From: Cyanobacteria bacterium REEB67
GTDB taxonomy: Bacteria > Cyanobacteriota > Vampirovibrionia > Obscuribacterales > Obscuribacteraceae
Assembly: GCA_018971775.1 (NCBI GenBank)
Contig: JAGXAB010000024.1
Coordinates: forward strand, 1-64,000
Reading direction: 5' to 3'
Length of the DNA: 64,000 nt
Shown here piece after piece: positions 17,394 to 25,044 of this stretch. The position numbers were made by a program, and so were the translations under genes. The notes under the pieces were generated by a model, which saw nothing but the letters and a program-made list of their open reading frames with translations, did not search any database and was not told the origin of the DNA. Each line of letters begins with the position of its first letter. Position 1 is the stretch's first letter.

Positions 17394-18197
17394 CTAGCGG
17401 ATGAAATAGATCTTGTTCGGCAGCTTTTCGCAGTCCAGGCTATGCCCGCCGGAGAGATCCGAATACTGATCGCCGATATTGACGACGATTTTGAAGCCCA
17501 TGTCTTCAATCTGCTTGCGGTAAGCCGCTTTCATCGTCGAGGCGTTTTGCTGGTCGCCGTTGGCGCGCATGTAGAGGCCATCATAGGCGATACCATATTT
17601 GATCAAATTTTCGATTGTCGGCCGGCGCAGGCGCTCCATTCGGCCGGTGATGAAAAAGATGGCCAGACCTTTGCTTCGTGCGTAGGCCAGCATCTCTTCG
17701 GTGTATTTGAGTGGCCTGGCATCGCAGGTTTTTTGCCAGTCTTCGAAGGCGTCCCAATTGATTTGCGATTCTTCTTTGTCGGCGCAGCCGTCGAAGAAGG
17801 GACGGTTGTCCAGCAGGGTCTCGTCAAGGTCGGAAACCACCGCTAAAGTACTGCCGTCCTTGAGCCTGGCCGCCTGCACAAGGGCATTGTCGATCGCTTT
17901 GCGACCATCGGCGCAGGCCTGGCTGAAAGATTGCTGATATTGCTTACTGTGGCTGAATGCAAGCGCTTTGCCGATCGGCGTGAGCGTCTGCACTTCTTTG
18001 TGCTCACTGTGCTCGTCCAGCTTCTTCAGTGCTGCATCGAGTTCGCTTGCCGACATGGCCAAAGCAGGGGCGAAAATAGGCGGGATTTGCGGTGAAAGGC
18101 CCTGAATGAAGGTGCCGGCGGCCAGAATTAAGGCCAGATTTACGATCTTGTCGGCTCGCCTCAGGCGTGCCGCCCTGCTGACGGGATATTCTGCCAA
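17394..18197 (-). CDS. Exported HAD-superfamily acid phosphatase (class B/C type, subfamily IIIB)
   Basis: HAD motif I is VSDLDETLLDN (nucleophile Asp and acid Asp), motif II is FFITGRMERLRRPTIENL, and the C-terminal acidic motif is NIGDQYSDLSGG. The order and the exported N-terminus (hydrophobic LALILAAGTFIQGL, then AMSAS) match non-specific acid phosphatases that release phosphate in the periplasm. The protein has 267 residues. Two Cys in the mature part (DGCAD, KTCDA) might form a disulfide. It stands 37 nt downstream of the 86-aa membrane protein gene, probably cotranscribed. Confidence 0.85.
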   Translation of the reverse strand: MAEYPVSRAARLRRADKIVNLALILAAGTFIQGLSPQIPPIFAPALAMSASELDAALKKLDEHSEHKEVQTLTPIGKALAFSHSKQYQQSFSQACADGRKAIDNALVQAARLKDGSTLAVVSDLDETLLDNRPFFDGCADKEESQINWDAFEDWQKTCDARPLKYTEEMLAYARSKGLAIFFITGRMERLRRPTIENLIKYGIAYDGLYMRANGDQQNASTMKAAYRKQIEDMGFKIVVNIGDQYSDLSGGHSLDCEKLPNKIYFIR

Positions 18198-18234
18198 ATC
18201 AGACCTCGTTTGCGTGCGGATTTTTTGGTCGAAT

Positions 18235-18495
18235 TTAGCCGCCGCTCATGCGTACGCCTTTACCGGCTGCATAGGTGGAGCTTCCCATAATATTGCGGTG
18301 TTTGCCAGATGGGGCTTTAGCTTCGACAACGCCCACCGACATATCTGGACGATTGCCTTCATAGACTCCCCAGTAGCTCGAAGTCACTTTTTTGCCCTTT
18401 GGCTTGACCAGCGCGAGCAGTCGATCCGACTCGGCCACGGCAAAAAGGATGGCTGCGGCGCAGAGAATGGCAACGGTATTGAAAACAATGTCCAT
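18235..18495 (-). CDS. Small single-pass membrane protein of unknown function
   Basis: The ATG at 18495 is preceded by GAGGGAG at suitable distance. The 86-residue product has one N-terminal membrane segment (VFNTVAILCAAAILFAVA) and a soluble Gly/Ser/Lys-rich tail. It lies directly upstream of the acid phosphatase on the same strand. No family is recognised. Confidence 0.65.
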   Translation of the reverse strand: MDIVFNTVAILCAAAILFAVAESDRLLALVKPKGKKVTSSYWGVYEGNRPDMSVGVVEAKAPSGKHRNIMGSSTYAAGKGVRMSGG

Positions 18496-18624
18496 AAATT
18501 TGCAAACTCCCTCGAAGGCTTAATTTGTGGCCGCCGGCCAGTTCTCAAGCGATATCAGGTTAGCCTATAGGTTTATGGATGTAAATGGGAGGATTACTCA
18601 TCTGCGAAAAATCTCCGACCCGAC

Positions 18625-18651
18625 AAAAAAGGGACATCAAAACGATGTCCC
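18625..18651 (-). terminator. Intrinsic terminator downstream of a 55-aa minus-strand gene
   Basis: Read on the minus strand: GGGACATC, loop GTTTT, GATGTCCC, then six T. It serves the small gene at 18767-18934. Confidence 0.88.
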
Positions 18652-18704
18652 CCTCGGCGAAGTGCAATTTTGTCGGCGACAGCGATCAGATCAATTTGTG
18701 ATCA

Positions 18705-18768
18705 GGTCTGTTATTGACCCGGTCTGTTATTGGCCCGGTCCATTTTCGATCCGGTCTGTTATCTTTTC
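18705..18768. repeat. Four copies of a 16-bp tandem unit
   Basis: GGTCTGTTATTGACCC-like units start at 18705, 18721, 18737 (degenerate) and 18753. The array lies between the stop of the 55-aa gene and its terminator, i.e. in the 3' untranslated part of that transcript. Confidence 0.85.
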
Positions 18769-18934
18769 AGTTTTTGACGACGTCGGCCAGGTCTTTGTAG
18801 AGGCCGGCAATCATCATCGTGATCACTGCTGTCTGCGGATGATCCTCTGAGTACTTGGTAAATTCGAGGGCTTTTGTTTCAAATAAGCCGAGCAATCTTC
18901 TGTCGAGGGCTCTTGCGTGTTCATTTGTAGTCAT
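18767..18934 (-). CDS. Very small hypothetical protein (55 aa)
   Basis: A minus-strand frame of 55 codons plus stop starts at ATG 18934. The product begins MTTNEHARALDRRLLGLF and continues with an amphipathic, charged helix-like sequence ending DLADVVKN. It is supported by a good intrinsic terminator about 115 nt downstream on the same strand and by the lack of any other gene that could use that terminator. The ribosome-binding site is weak. No family is recognised. Confidence 0.5.
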   Translation of the reverse strand: MTTNEHARALDRRLLGLFETKALEFTKYSEDHPQTAVITMMIAGLYKDLADVVKN

Positions 18935-19193
18935 CGGTCGGGCTCGTTTTCTAGGCGAAAGGTAGGTACGGGGAAAGGCTTTGGAATAAATTATTTATTA
19001 GTTTACTCCGGCCAGGGAAAAGCTCAATAGGCAAGGGGGAAAAATCTTTCCGCTTGGACCAGTTTTTATCTTCCGTCTTTATAGTCTATATCTAAAGCAC
19101 CTGTAATGGTGGCATCAATTGGTATCACTTGTGGTGAACTATATTTTGCTCTGGCATTGTAAGAGGCGTTTTTCTTGCCACTTTGTTCCCGGC

Positions 19194-19225
19194 AAAAAAA
19201 GAGAGCCCCGGGACAGGCTCTCTTT
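19194..19225 (-). terminator. Intrinsic terminator of the HU gene
   Basis: Read on the minus strand: AAAGAGAGCC, an 8-nt loop, GGCTCTCTTT, then T-rich sequence. It is about 35 nt after the HU stop. Confidence 0.88.
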
Positions 19226-19258
19226 ACGTTGCAGTTTGCGGTTTTGCGGTCCGAAAGG

Positions 19259-19654
19259 TTAGCGCTTTTTGGACTTGGCTTTAGCGGACTTTTTAGGAGC
19301 CGCTTTTTTAGCCATCGCTTTTTTTGCCGGAGCAGCTTTGGCGGTGGTGCCTGTGTGAGCAAATGATTTTTGCTTTACCCTGCCGTCTATCACATCCTTC
19401 AGCTCCTGGCCGGCCCGGAAGGCGGGTACTTTGCTGGAGGGGATGCGCAGCGGAGCGAGTGTACGAGGATTGCGCCCGGTTCTGGCCTGACGGTTGCGGC
19501 GCTCGAAAGTACCGAAGCCTACGAGGGTTGCCTTGTCGCCTTTGCTCATTGCTCCGGTAATGGAGTGAATGATGGCAGTGATAGTGGTGCCAACTTCAGT
19601 TTTGGTTTGTCCTGTAAGTTCTGAGATTTGGCCGATAAGCTCAGCTCTGTTCAT
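19259..19654 (-). CDS. hup: HU-family DNA-binding protein with Lys/Ala-rich C-terminal tail
   Basis: Residues 1-95 are a canonical HU/IHF fold: MNRAELIGQISELTGQTK, the GFGTFERRNRQARTGRNPRT beta-arm region and VPAFRAGQELKD. The last 30 residues are a PAKKAMAKKAAPKKSAKA-type tail like that of histone H1, found in some actinobacterial and other HU proteins and expected to increase DNA compaction. ATG 19654 has an AAGGAG site at 9 nt. It is monocistronic with its own terminator. Confidence 0.93.
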   Translation of the reverse strand: MNRAELIGQISELTGQTKTEVGTTITAIIHSITGAMSKGDKATLVGFGTFERRNRQARTGRNPRTLAPLRIPSSKVPAFRAGQELKDVIDGRVKQKSFAHTGTTAKAAPAKKAMAKKAAPKKSAKAKSKKR

Positions 19655-19874
19655 TACTTAGTTCTCCTTGGGAAATGCAGTCAGGGCTTCCAAGGCGGGA
19701 ATGTTATCACCACCTAATCTCTGGCACAAGGGCTCTACAGGCTTAATTCCTGGATTTTTTCTATCTCCGATGTATATAGAGGCGCCAAAATCATTGTTTG
19801 GCTTTGCTTTGCGGATTTTCGGCTGCTGATTGGCTTAAAGCCGCGCTAAGATAATGGATATCTAGAGGAACGGT

Positions 19875-21608
19875 ATGTCCCAGGCGCCTTATTCAATCCA
19901 GCCTACCGTCAAGCAATTACTTGCCTCCGACGCTCTGGCCGAAGCCCAGGTGCTCTTTGGCGACCAGCTCCTGAACGCGCCTGTTTCTCAGGTGATTTCT
20001 ACGGTTGGTCCCGGACCGCGGCCGGGGTCCCTGGTTGTCACGCGCAACGACAGTCTGAGCGCCCCCGAAGTAACGGCTCTCTCCCAACTTTCTGCGCTTG
20101 TTCTGGTTAAGGGCACTCCTGATTTTGTCCAGAGCAATGTCAGTGCCGCCGCTGCCGGTGCAGCCGGTTTGACCGCCAGCGGAGCCGAGGTCGAGGCAGC
20201 TCGATTGGCATCGCTCAATGACGCCGGCGTCAAACGTTTGATCAAGCGTTGCTCGGAAGCGAAAGTGCCACTGATACTGGTGCCCAGTTATGGAGATCCG
20301 GCTCAGGTTATTGAAGATGTGCGCTTTGTTTTTTTGCGCGAGTTGAAACTTTCGGCGGCGCGTCTGTCGTCGATCATGCTCAGTATCGTCCTGGAAGAAG
20401 GGCTGGATGGGCTGATCGAAACTGTTTCGGCCTGGCTCAATCGTCCTCTGGTTGTGGAGAACGCCGACTTCAAAGTGCTGGCGTCGCGCAATATGGGCGT
20501 CACTCCGGCCAATCAACAAAAACATCTGACCGATGAAGGTGTCACCAGCTTGCGCGCTTACAAAAAGAGCATGGGTCAGCTTTCGCCGGGAATAAGCCCG
20601 CTCAGCGAAGTCAATCTCGATGTGCACATGAGTCCGATCAAACTTGGTCGTCGTCTCGTTTTCCCCGTACCGCTCAGTGAAGTTATTGTCGGCTATGTCT
20701 CGGTAATGATTCGCCCTCAGGATGATCTGGCCGCTCTGTCCGAGTATATGCATCCGCTCGCCCTGGCCTGTAAGGTCGATTTCAGTCACCGTTTGAAAGA
20801 TTCGCCTTCTTTCAGCGTCACTCAAAAAACGCTTCTCAAAGATCTCCTCTCCGGCCGTCCCCTTTCCGCTGCCGACCAGGAGAGACTAGATCGTCATTTC
20901 GGCTTCGATTTGTGCGATGGTTTTTTTGTCTTTGCCGTAGATGCCACTTATCCTGATGAACCACCCAGTGCAAACGCCGTCGCTGGTGCTGTGATACCGC
21001 CTCTGGTGACATATCCGGATGAGGGCTTTATCTCCTGTGAGGCCGAGGGCATGCGCGCCTTTGTCGTGCCCTATAACGCCAAAACGACCGCTCCCTGGGG
21101 CGAGCTTGCCCAGGCGGTGGTGGACAAAATCAAAGAACTCAATCCCGGCGTCAATGTGCGCCTCGGATCGGCGCGCCTGATCGACACAGCTCTCGATCTG
21201 CCCGATGCATACGGCGAAGCGCGTCAAGCTCTCGTGATCGGCTCGATGATTCACGAAGGAGGCGACTTCCAGCTCGGCTATCAGGAGCTTGGTGTCAAGC
21301 GTCTCTTGTATCTGATTATCGACCATCCGGAAGTCGATCGATTTCTCCTGGAAAATTTGAGTCCGCTCGAGTCCTATGACGAAGAGTGGGAGTCTGAACT
21401 CGTCGACAGTCTGCGCGTTTACTTACAGCATGGAGCTAATTTGAACAGTGCCGCTCGCGGCCTTTTCATCCACCGTCACACTTTGCGCTATCGTCTGGAA
21501 CAGATCGCCGACATTCTCAAAGTCGACATCGACTCTCAGGAAGTCTTGCTCAATTTGCAAGTGACTTTCCTCATCCGCGATATGAAAACCGGCTTGAAGA
21601 AGCGCTAA
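19875..21608 (+). CDS. PucR/CdaR-family transcriptional regulator
   Basis: The 577-residue protein has an N-terminal PucR-like ligand domain (about residues 10-150, starting PTVKQLLASDALAEAQVLFGD), a GAF-like or CdaR middle region, and the C-terminal PucR helix-turn-helix (about 515-575: LRVYLQHGANLNSAARGLFI then HRHTLRYRLEQIADILKVD). Family members control purine degradation, sugar-diacid use or amino-acid uptake. It is 22 nt upstream of an ABC ATPase gene for polyamine-type transport, so it probably senses the substrate of that system or of its catabolism. Confidence 0.88.
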   Translation: MSQAPYSIQPTVKQLLASDALAEAQVLFGDQLLNAPVSQVISTVGPGPRPGSLVVTRNDSLSAPEVTALSQLSALVLVKGTPDFVQSNVSAAAAGAAGLTASGAEVEAARLASLNDAGVKRLIKRCSEAKVPLILVPSYGDPAQVIEDVRFVFLRELKLSAARLSSIMLSIVLEEGLDGLIETVSAWLNRPLVVENADFKVLASRNMGVTPANQQKHLTDEGVTSLRAYKKSMGQLSPGISPLSEVNLDVHMSPIKLGRRLVFPVPLSEVIVGYVSVMIRPQDDLAALSEYMHPLALACKVDFSHRLKDSPSFSVTQKTLLKDLLSGRPLSAADQERLDRHFGFDLCDGFFVFAVDATYPDEPPSANAVAGAVIPPLVTYPDEGFISCEAEGMRAFVVPYNAKTTAPWGELAQAVVDKIKELNPGVNVRLGSARLIDTALDLPDAYGEARQALVIGSMIHEGGDFQLGYQELGVKRLLYLIIDHPEVDRFLLENLSPLESYDEEWESELVDSLRVYLQHGANLNSAARGLFIHRHTLRYRLEQIADILKVDIDSQEVLLNLQVTFLIRDMKTGLKKR

Positions 21609-21630
21609 ATAACTCTCGGGGAGTGGGTCT

Positions 21631-22797
21631 TTGCATTCGACAGATGAAACCTGCGCCCTCGAAGCGCAAAGTGTCAGCAAAAAATATGAGGGTGCCGCGG
21701 TCAACGCTCTCACTGACATAAGTTTGAAGGTTCAGCCCGGTGAATTCTACAGCTTTCTCGGTCCTTCCGGCTGCGGCAAGACGACGATGTTGCGCATCTT
21801 TGCTGGTTTCGAGCAAGCGAGCAGCGGTAATATTTTTGTCGGCGGCATGGCCATGAATGGTGTGCCGCCTAATAAAAGACCGGTCAACATGGTTTTCCAG
21901 AGTTATGCCCTATTTCCGCATTTGAGCGTTCTAGAAAATGTCGCCTTCGGTCTGCGCGCGCGCGGCGGTCGCAGTAAGTCTGAAATTTTCAAGTTGAGCG
22001 ACGAGGCCCTCGCTATTGTGCGCTTGCAGGCTTTTGCCGATCGTCTCCCAGCCCAACTCTCCGGCGGTCAACAGCAACGCGTGGCTCTGGCCAGGGCTCT
22101 GGTCATGCGTCCGGTGGTATTACTTCTGGATGAGCCGCTGTCTGCCCTAGACGTGCAGATACGCGAAGAAATGCAAGACGAGCTCTCGCGTTTGCAAAAG
22201 CAATTAGCCATAACTTTTGTCATGGTCACCCACGACCAAGGTGAGGCTCTGGCCCTCTCGACCAGAGTCGCTGTTTTCAATCAAGGTCGTATCGAGCAGG
22301 TCGGTCCGCCCCGTGAAATCTATGAGGCGCCGCTCACTGATTTCGTCGCCAGATTTATCGGCAGGTCCAATGTCCTTGCCGCCTCTGTGCAGGACGTGGC
22401 GAGCGGTGTGGCAACGGTGCGCTTGTCCGATGTCGAGGGGGCGCCGCTCATGCGCTGCCTGCTAAGCCCCGATCAACCTTTGCCGGTCAAAGGACAGGCG
22501 GTCGGTCTCTGCTTGAAGCCGGAGGTGGTATCGCCAGCGGTGCGCGGTCATAGTCTCGCTTCCGGTAATTTTGACGGAAATATCGGTCAGACTCACCGCA
22601 ATACGCTTGTATGTCGTCTCGAGTCAAGCGCTTATCTGGGCAGTCTGGCCGATCTGCGCCTGCAAATCGCCGGTAGCGAAGTGATCTTGCGTGCCACCGT
22701 ACCCCAGGCGTTGCTCGGTGAAATCAGTTCGCAAGGAAACTTTGATGTTTCGATAGATGCGGCCGATCTGCGTCTGGTTGAGGTGAGTAAAAATTGA
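21631..22797 (+). CDS. potA: Spermidine/putrescine-type ABC transporter ATPase
   Basis: The Walker A motif GPSGCGKTT is at residues 45-53; the Q-loop (VFQSYALFPHLSV), the signature LSGGQQQRVALARAL, Walker B VLLLDEPLSALD and the H-loop VTHDQGEALAL follow in order. A C-terminal TOBE-type region (about 290-388) matches the CUT1/PotA group of import ATPases. The start is TTG at 21631 with GGGGAG upstream. Its stop overlaps the start of the binding-protein gene (TTGA). The permease genes potB and potC are absent from the window. Confidence 0.9.
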   Translation: MHSTDETCALEAQSVSKKYEGAAVNALTDISLKVQPGEFYSFLGPSGCGKTTMLRIFAGFEQASSGNIFVGGMAMNGVPPNKRPVNMVFQSYALFPHLSVLENVAFGLRARGGRSKSEIFKLSDEALAIVRLQAFADRLPAQLSGGQQQRVALARALVMRPVVLLLDEPLSALDVQIREEMQDELSRLQKQLAITFVMVTHDQGEALALSTRVAVFNQGRIEQVGPPREIYEAPLTDFVARFIGRSNVLAASVQDVASGVATVRLSDVEGAPLMRCLLSPDQPLPVKGQAVGLCLKPEVVSPAVRGHSLASGNFDGNIGQTHRNTLVCRLESSAYLGSLADLRLQIAGSEVILRATVPQALLGEISSQGNFDVSIDAADLRLVEVSKN

Positions 22798-23942
22798 TCA
22801 GTCGCCGGCGATTTTTACAAGGTCTGCATGGCGGAGCGGCTCTGACTCTGGCTTCCGCCTGTTTGCCCTGGCTCGCTGGTTGCTCGACTGGTCGCTCCTT
22901 CTCCGGAGAGGACAAACAAGTCAACATCCTCAACTGGGCCGACTATTTGCACCCCGATACAATCCCGGAATTCGAGCGTCGCTACGGCATCAAGGTCGTC
23001 CAGGATACCTTTGCTTCTAACGAAGCGCTCCTGGCCAAATTGCAAGCTGGTGGCACCAGATACGATGTGATTGTGCCCTCAAGCTATATGGTCAAACAGC
23101 TAAAAAAACTCGATATCCTGAGCACGCTCGAGCACGACAGGTTAATCGGACTGAATAATTTATTGCCGCGCTTTCGGAGTACCAGCTTCGATCCAGGTCT
23201 GAAAGTGTGTGTGCCGTATACCTGGGGCACCACCGGCATCGGCTACAATCTGGCCTACATGGAGGAAGTGCAGGGGTTTGGTCGGCGAGCCGGCAAACTC
23301 TCCGGCGCCACCGCCGGCAGTGCCGATTCGAAGAGCTACGCCATCGGTTGGCAGATACTTTTTGATAAGCGCTTCGCCCATCGCCTCACCATGCTCGAAG
23401 ATGCCCGCGAAGTGATTGGCAGCGCATTGAAGATGCAGGGCCATTCCTACAACACCACTGATAGCCAGCAAATCCGCGCCGCCACCGAAATTTTAAAACA
23501 GCAAAAAGAACTCGTCATGTGTTATACATCGGACCAGGTAATTGTCGAGTTGGCTTCGGGAGATTCTTATCTGTCCCAGGTCTATAGTGGTGATTGCTAT
23601 CAGGCCAGGCGTGAGAACAATCAATTGCGCTACGCGATACCAGAGGATGGTTGTTCAATCTGGACCGACAATTTTTGCATTCCGAAGAGCGCGCCGAACC
23701 GAGATTTTGCCTACCTCTGGATAAGCTATATGCTGGAGCCGGCTGTGGCCGCGGCCTGTGCCAATTTTACCCACTATGCCACGGCCAATGAAAAAGCCTT
23801 TCGCCTGGTCCAAAAAGAATTGGTCGAGGATCAAAACCTCTACCCGGGCGAAAAAATTTTGGCCCGTTGCGAGGAGGTGTCAGATGTCGGCCCTGCTCTC
23901 TTCTACTACGATCGCATGTGGACCGAGCTCAAATGTTCTTGA
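22794..23942 (+). CDS. potD: Polyamine-binding lipoprotein with Tat-like signal (PotD-like)
   Basis: This periplasmic solute-binding protein of the spermidine/putrescine group has 382 residues. The N-terminus has a twin-arginine motif (SRRRFLQG) and a lipobox (LAGC at about residue 29), so it is probably a Tat-exported lipoprotein. The mature part starts VNILNWADYLHPDTIPEFE, which is characteristic of PotD, and YDVIVPSSYMVKQL follows. An inserted Gly/Ala/Ser stretch (about 165-180) is unusual. The TTG start overlaps the potA stop by 4 nt, suggesting coupled translation. Confidence 0.88.
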   Translation: MISRRRFLQGLHGGAALTLASACLPWLAGCSTGRSFSGEDKQVNILNWADYLHPDTIPEFERRYGIKVVQDTFASNEALLAKLQAGGTRYDVIVPSSYMVKQLKKLDILSTLEHDRLIGLNNLLPRFRSTSFDPGLKVCVPYTWGTTGIGYNLAYMEEVQGFGRRAGKLSGATAGSADSKSYAIGWQILFDKRFAHRLTMLEDAREVIGSALKMQGHSYNTTDSQQIRAATEILKQQKELVMCYTSDQVIVELASGDSYLSQVYSGDCYQARRENNQLRYAIPEDGCSIWTDNFCIPKSAPNRDFAYLWISYMLEPAVAAACANFTHYATANEKAFRLVQKELVEDQNLYPGEKILARCEEVSDVGPALFYYDRMWTELKCS

Positions 23943-23956
23943 TGTAGGCTGAATTT

Positions 23957-24682
23957 TCAGGCGCTTTTTTTCATTGCCACTAAAAACGTCGAATCGGCAT
24001 CCACTTTGTCTGTCGTGATCGAGGCGAAATCTTTGAATAAATGCTGCAGCTCTTGCTGGCTATAGCGACGCAGCAGCATACCCTGTCTGGCTTTGTCTGT
24101 GTAAACCTGTGTACCGTCCGCCAGTTTGTAGTGTTCGCCCGGGCCGCCGCCGACCTCGTCGAAGCAGCCGATAAATATGCCGTCATCGGCAAGTATTTGA
24201 TGGACTTTGGCGGCCATTTTTTCTGCCACTTGCAAAGGGAAATGCTCGAAGATCGAGTTGGCCACAACGGCGTCGAAGCTTTTTGCCGGGAAGTCCAGCT
24301 CGGCGATGTCCGCCACTGAAAAGGCGATTTTTAAATCTTCTTGCAAAGCCCAGGTCTCGGCCAGCGCGATTGCTTGTTTGGATACATCGACCCCGACTAC
24401 CTCGAAATCTTGCCTGGCCAGGTAGACTGACAGCCAGCCGGAGCCGCAGCCGAGATCGAGCACTCGTTTGACCCGCTTACTGGTCAGCGCTTCAGGAATG
24501 CGGGGAATGTAGGTCAAGCTGGGCAATTGCGTGTAAGGGACCTTGCACATATTCCAGGCTCTTTCCCAGAACTGGATATTGCCTTCGTATATTTCCTCAG
24601 AAACTGCCGAAACCGCGTCCTCGGTTTGTGAGATTGCTTCTGTGCCTTTTTCGTTCGCCTGCAAAATCGTCCCAAACCCCAT
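23957..24682 (-). CDS. Class I SAM-dependent methyltransferase
   Basis: Motif I VLDLGCGSGWLSVYLA binds S-adenosylmethionine; the acidic loop VVGVDVSKQAI and the post-I/IV region FDAVVANSIFEHFP follow. The length is 241 residues from ATG 24682, which has AGGAG upstream; the frame continues to 24733 but without a better start. The substrate is unknown. It converges with potD (14-nt gap) and stands alone on its strand. Confidence 0.85.
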   Translation of the reverse strand: MGFGTILQANEKGTEAISQTEDAVSAVSEEIYEGNIQFWERAWNMCKVPYTQLPSLTYIPRIPEALTSKRVKRVLDLGCGSGWLSVYLARQDFEVVGVDVSKQAIALAETWALQEDLKIAFSVADIAELDFPAKSFDAVVANSIFEHFPLQVAEKMAAKVHQILADDGIFIGCFDEVGGGPGEHYKLADGTQVYTDKARQGMLLRRYSQQELQHLFKDFASITTDKVDADSTFLVAMKKSA

Positions 24683-24872
24683 TGTTATCCATCTCCTTCC
24701 TGGCGGTGGCAGCCGCTCGGGCCTTCTTGCCAAGAATCAAAAATGAATGTTAGCACGGCCCGGGGCCCGGTGGAGGCTCGTCCCTGCCTATGTTTACAAG
24801 CGCGTGTCTGTAGGTTGCCCTTTATTTAGCCGGAATCCAGCCGGCGGTTTGCTCCGAAAAGAGTGGTAGGCG

Positions 24873-24901
24873 TTGATGTAAAGGGTAACATTGCCTTTAT
24901 A
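24873..24901 (+). promoter_or_regulatory. Probable sigma-70-type promoter of the GGDEF gene
   Basis: TTGATG, a 17-nt spacer and TTTATA. Transcription would begin near 24908, about 137 nt before the ATG at 25045. It lies in the 362-nt gap between the methyltransferase start and the GGDEF gene, where I see nothing else. Confidence 0.55.
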
Positions 24902-25044
24902 ACGTTAACTTTGGAGATTAGGTGCTCGTTTACAGTGGTATCTAATTGCGAGGATCTATTATTAGATGGTGTTCTGGTTCAGGCCTTCAAAAGTGCTCCT
25001 CGACCCTGCTTTACAGCCTGAGGGGAGCGAATATCCGGGTAACA

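Noticed and set aside
18106-18570. Long + frame of 154 codons
   Set aside because: It is antisense to the phosphatase start and the 86-aa gene, which have signal-peptide and ribosome-binding evidence.
19066-19193. Coding-like minus-strand segment (SPQVIPIDATITGALDIDYKD)
   Set aside because: It is part of a longer out-of-frame shadow of the HU gene and has no start codon of its own after the HU terminator. It could be a gene remnant, but nothing else supports it.
23925-23956. Terminator after potD
   Set aside because: The GGCTGAA/TTCAGGC stem and T run exist, but the stem is short with a 2-nt loop and the T run lies in the coding end of the methyltransferase gene.
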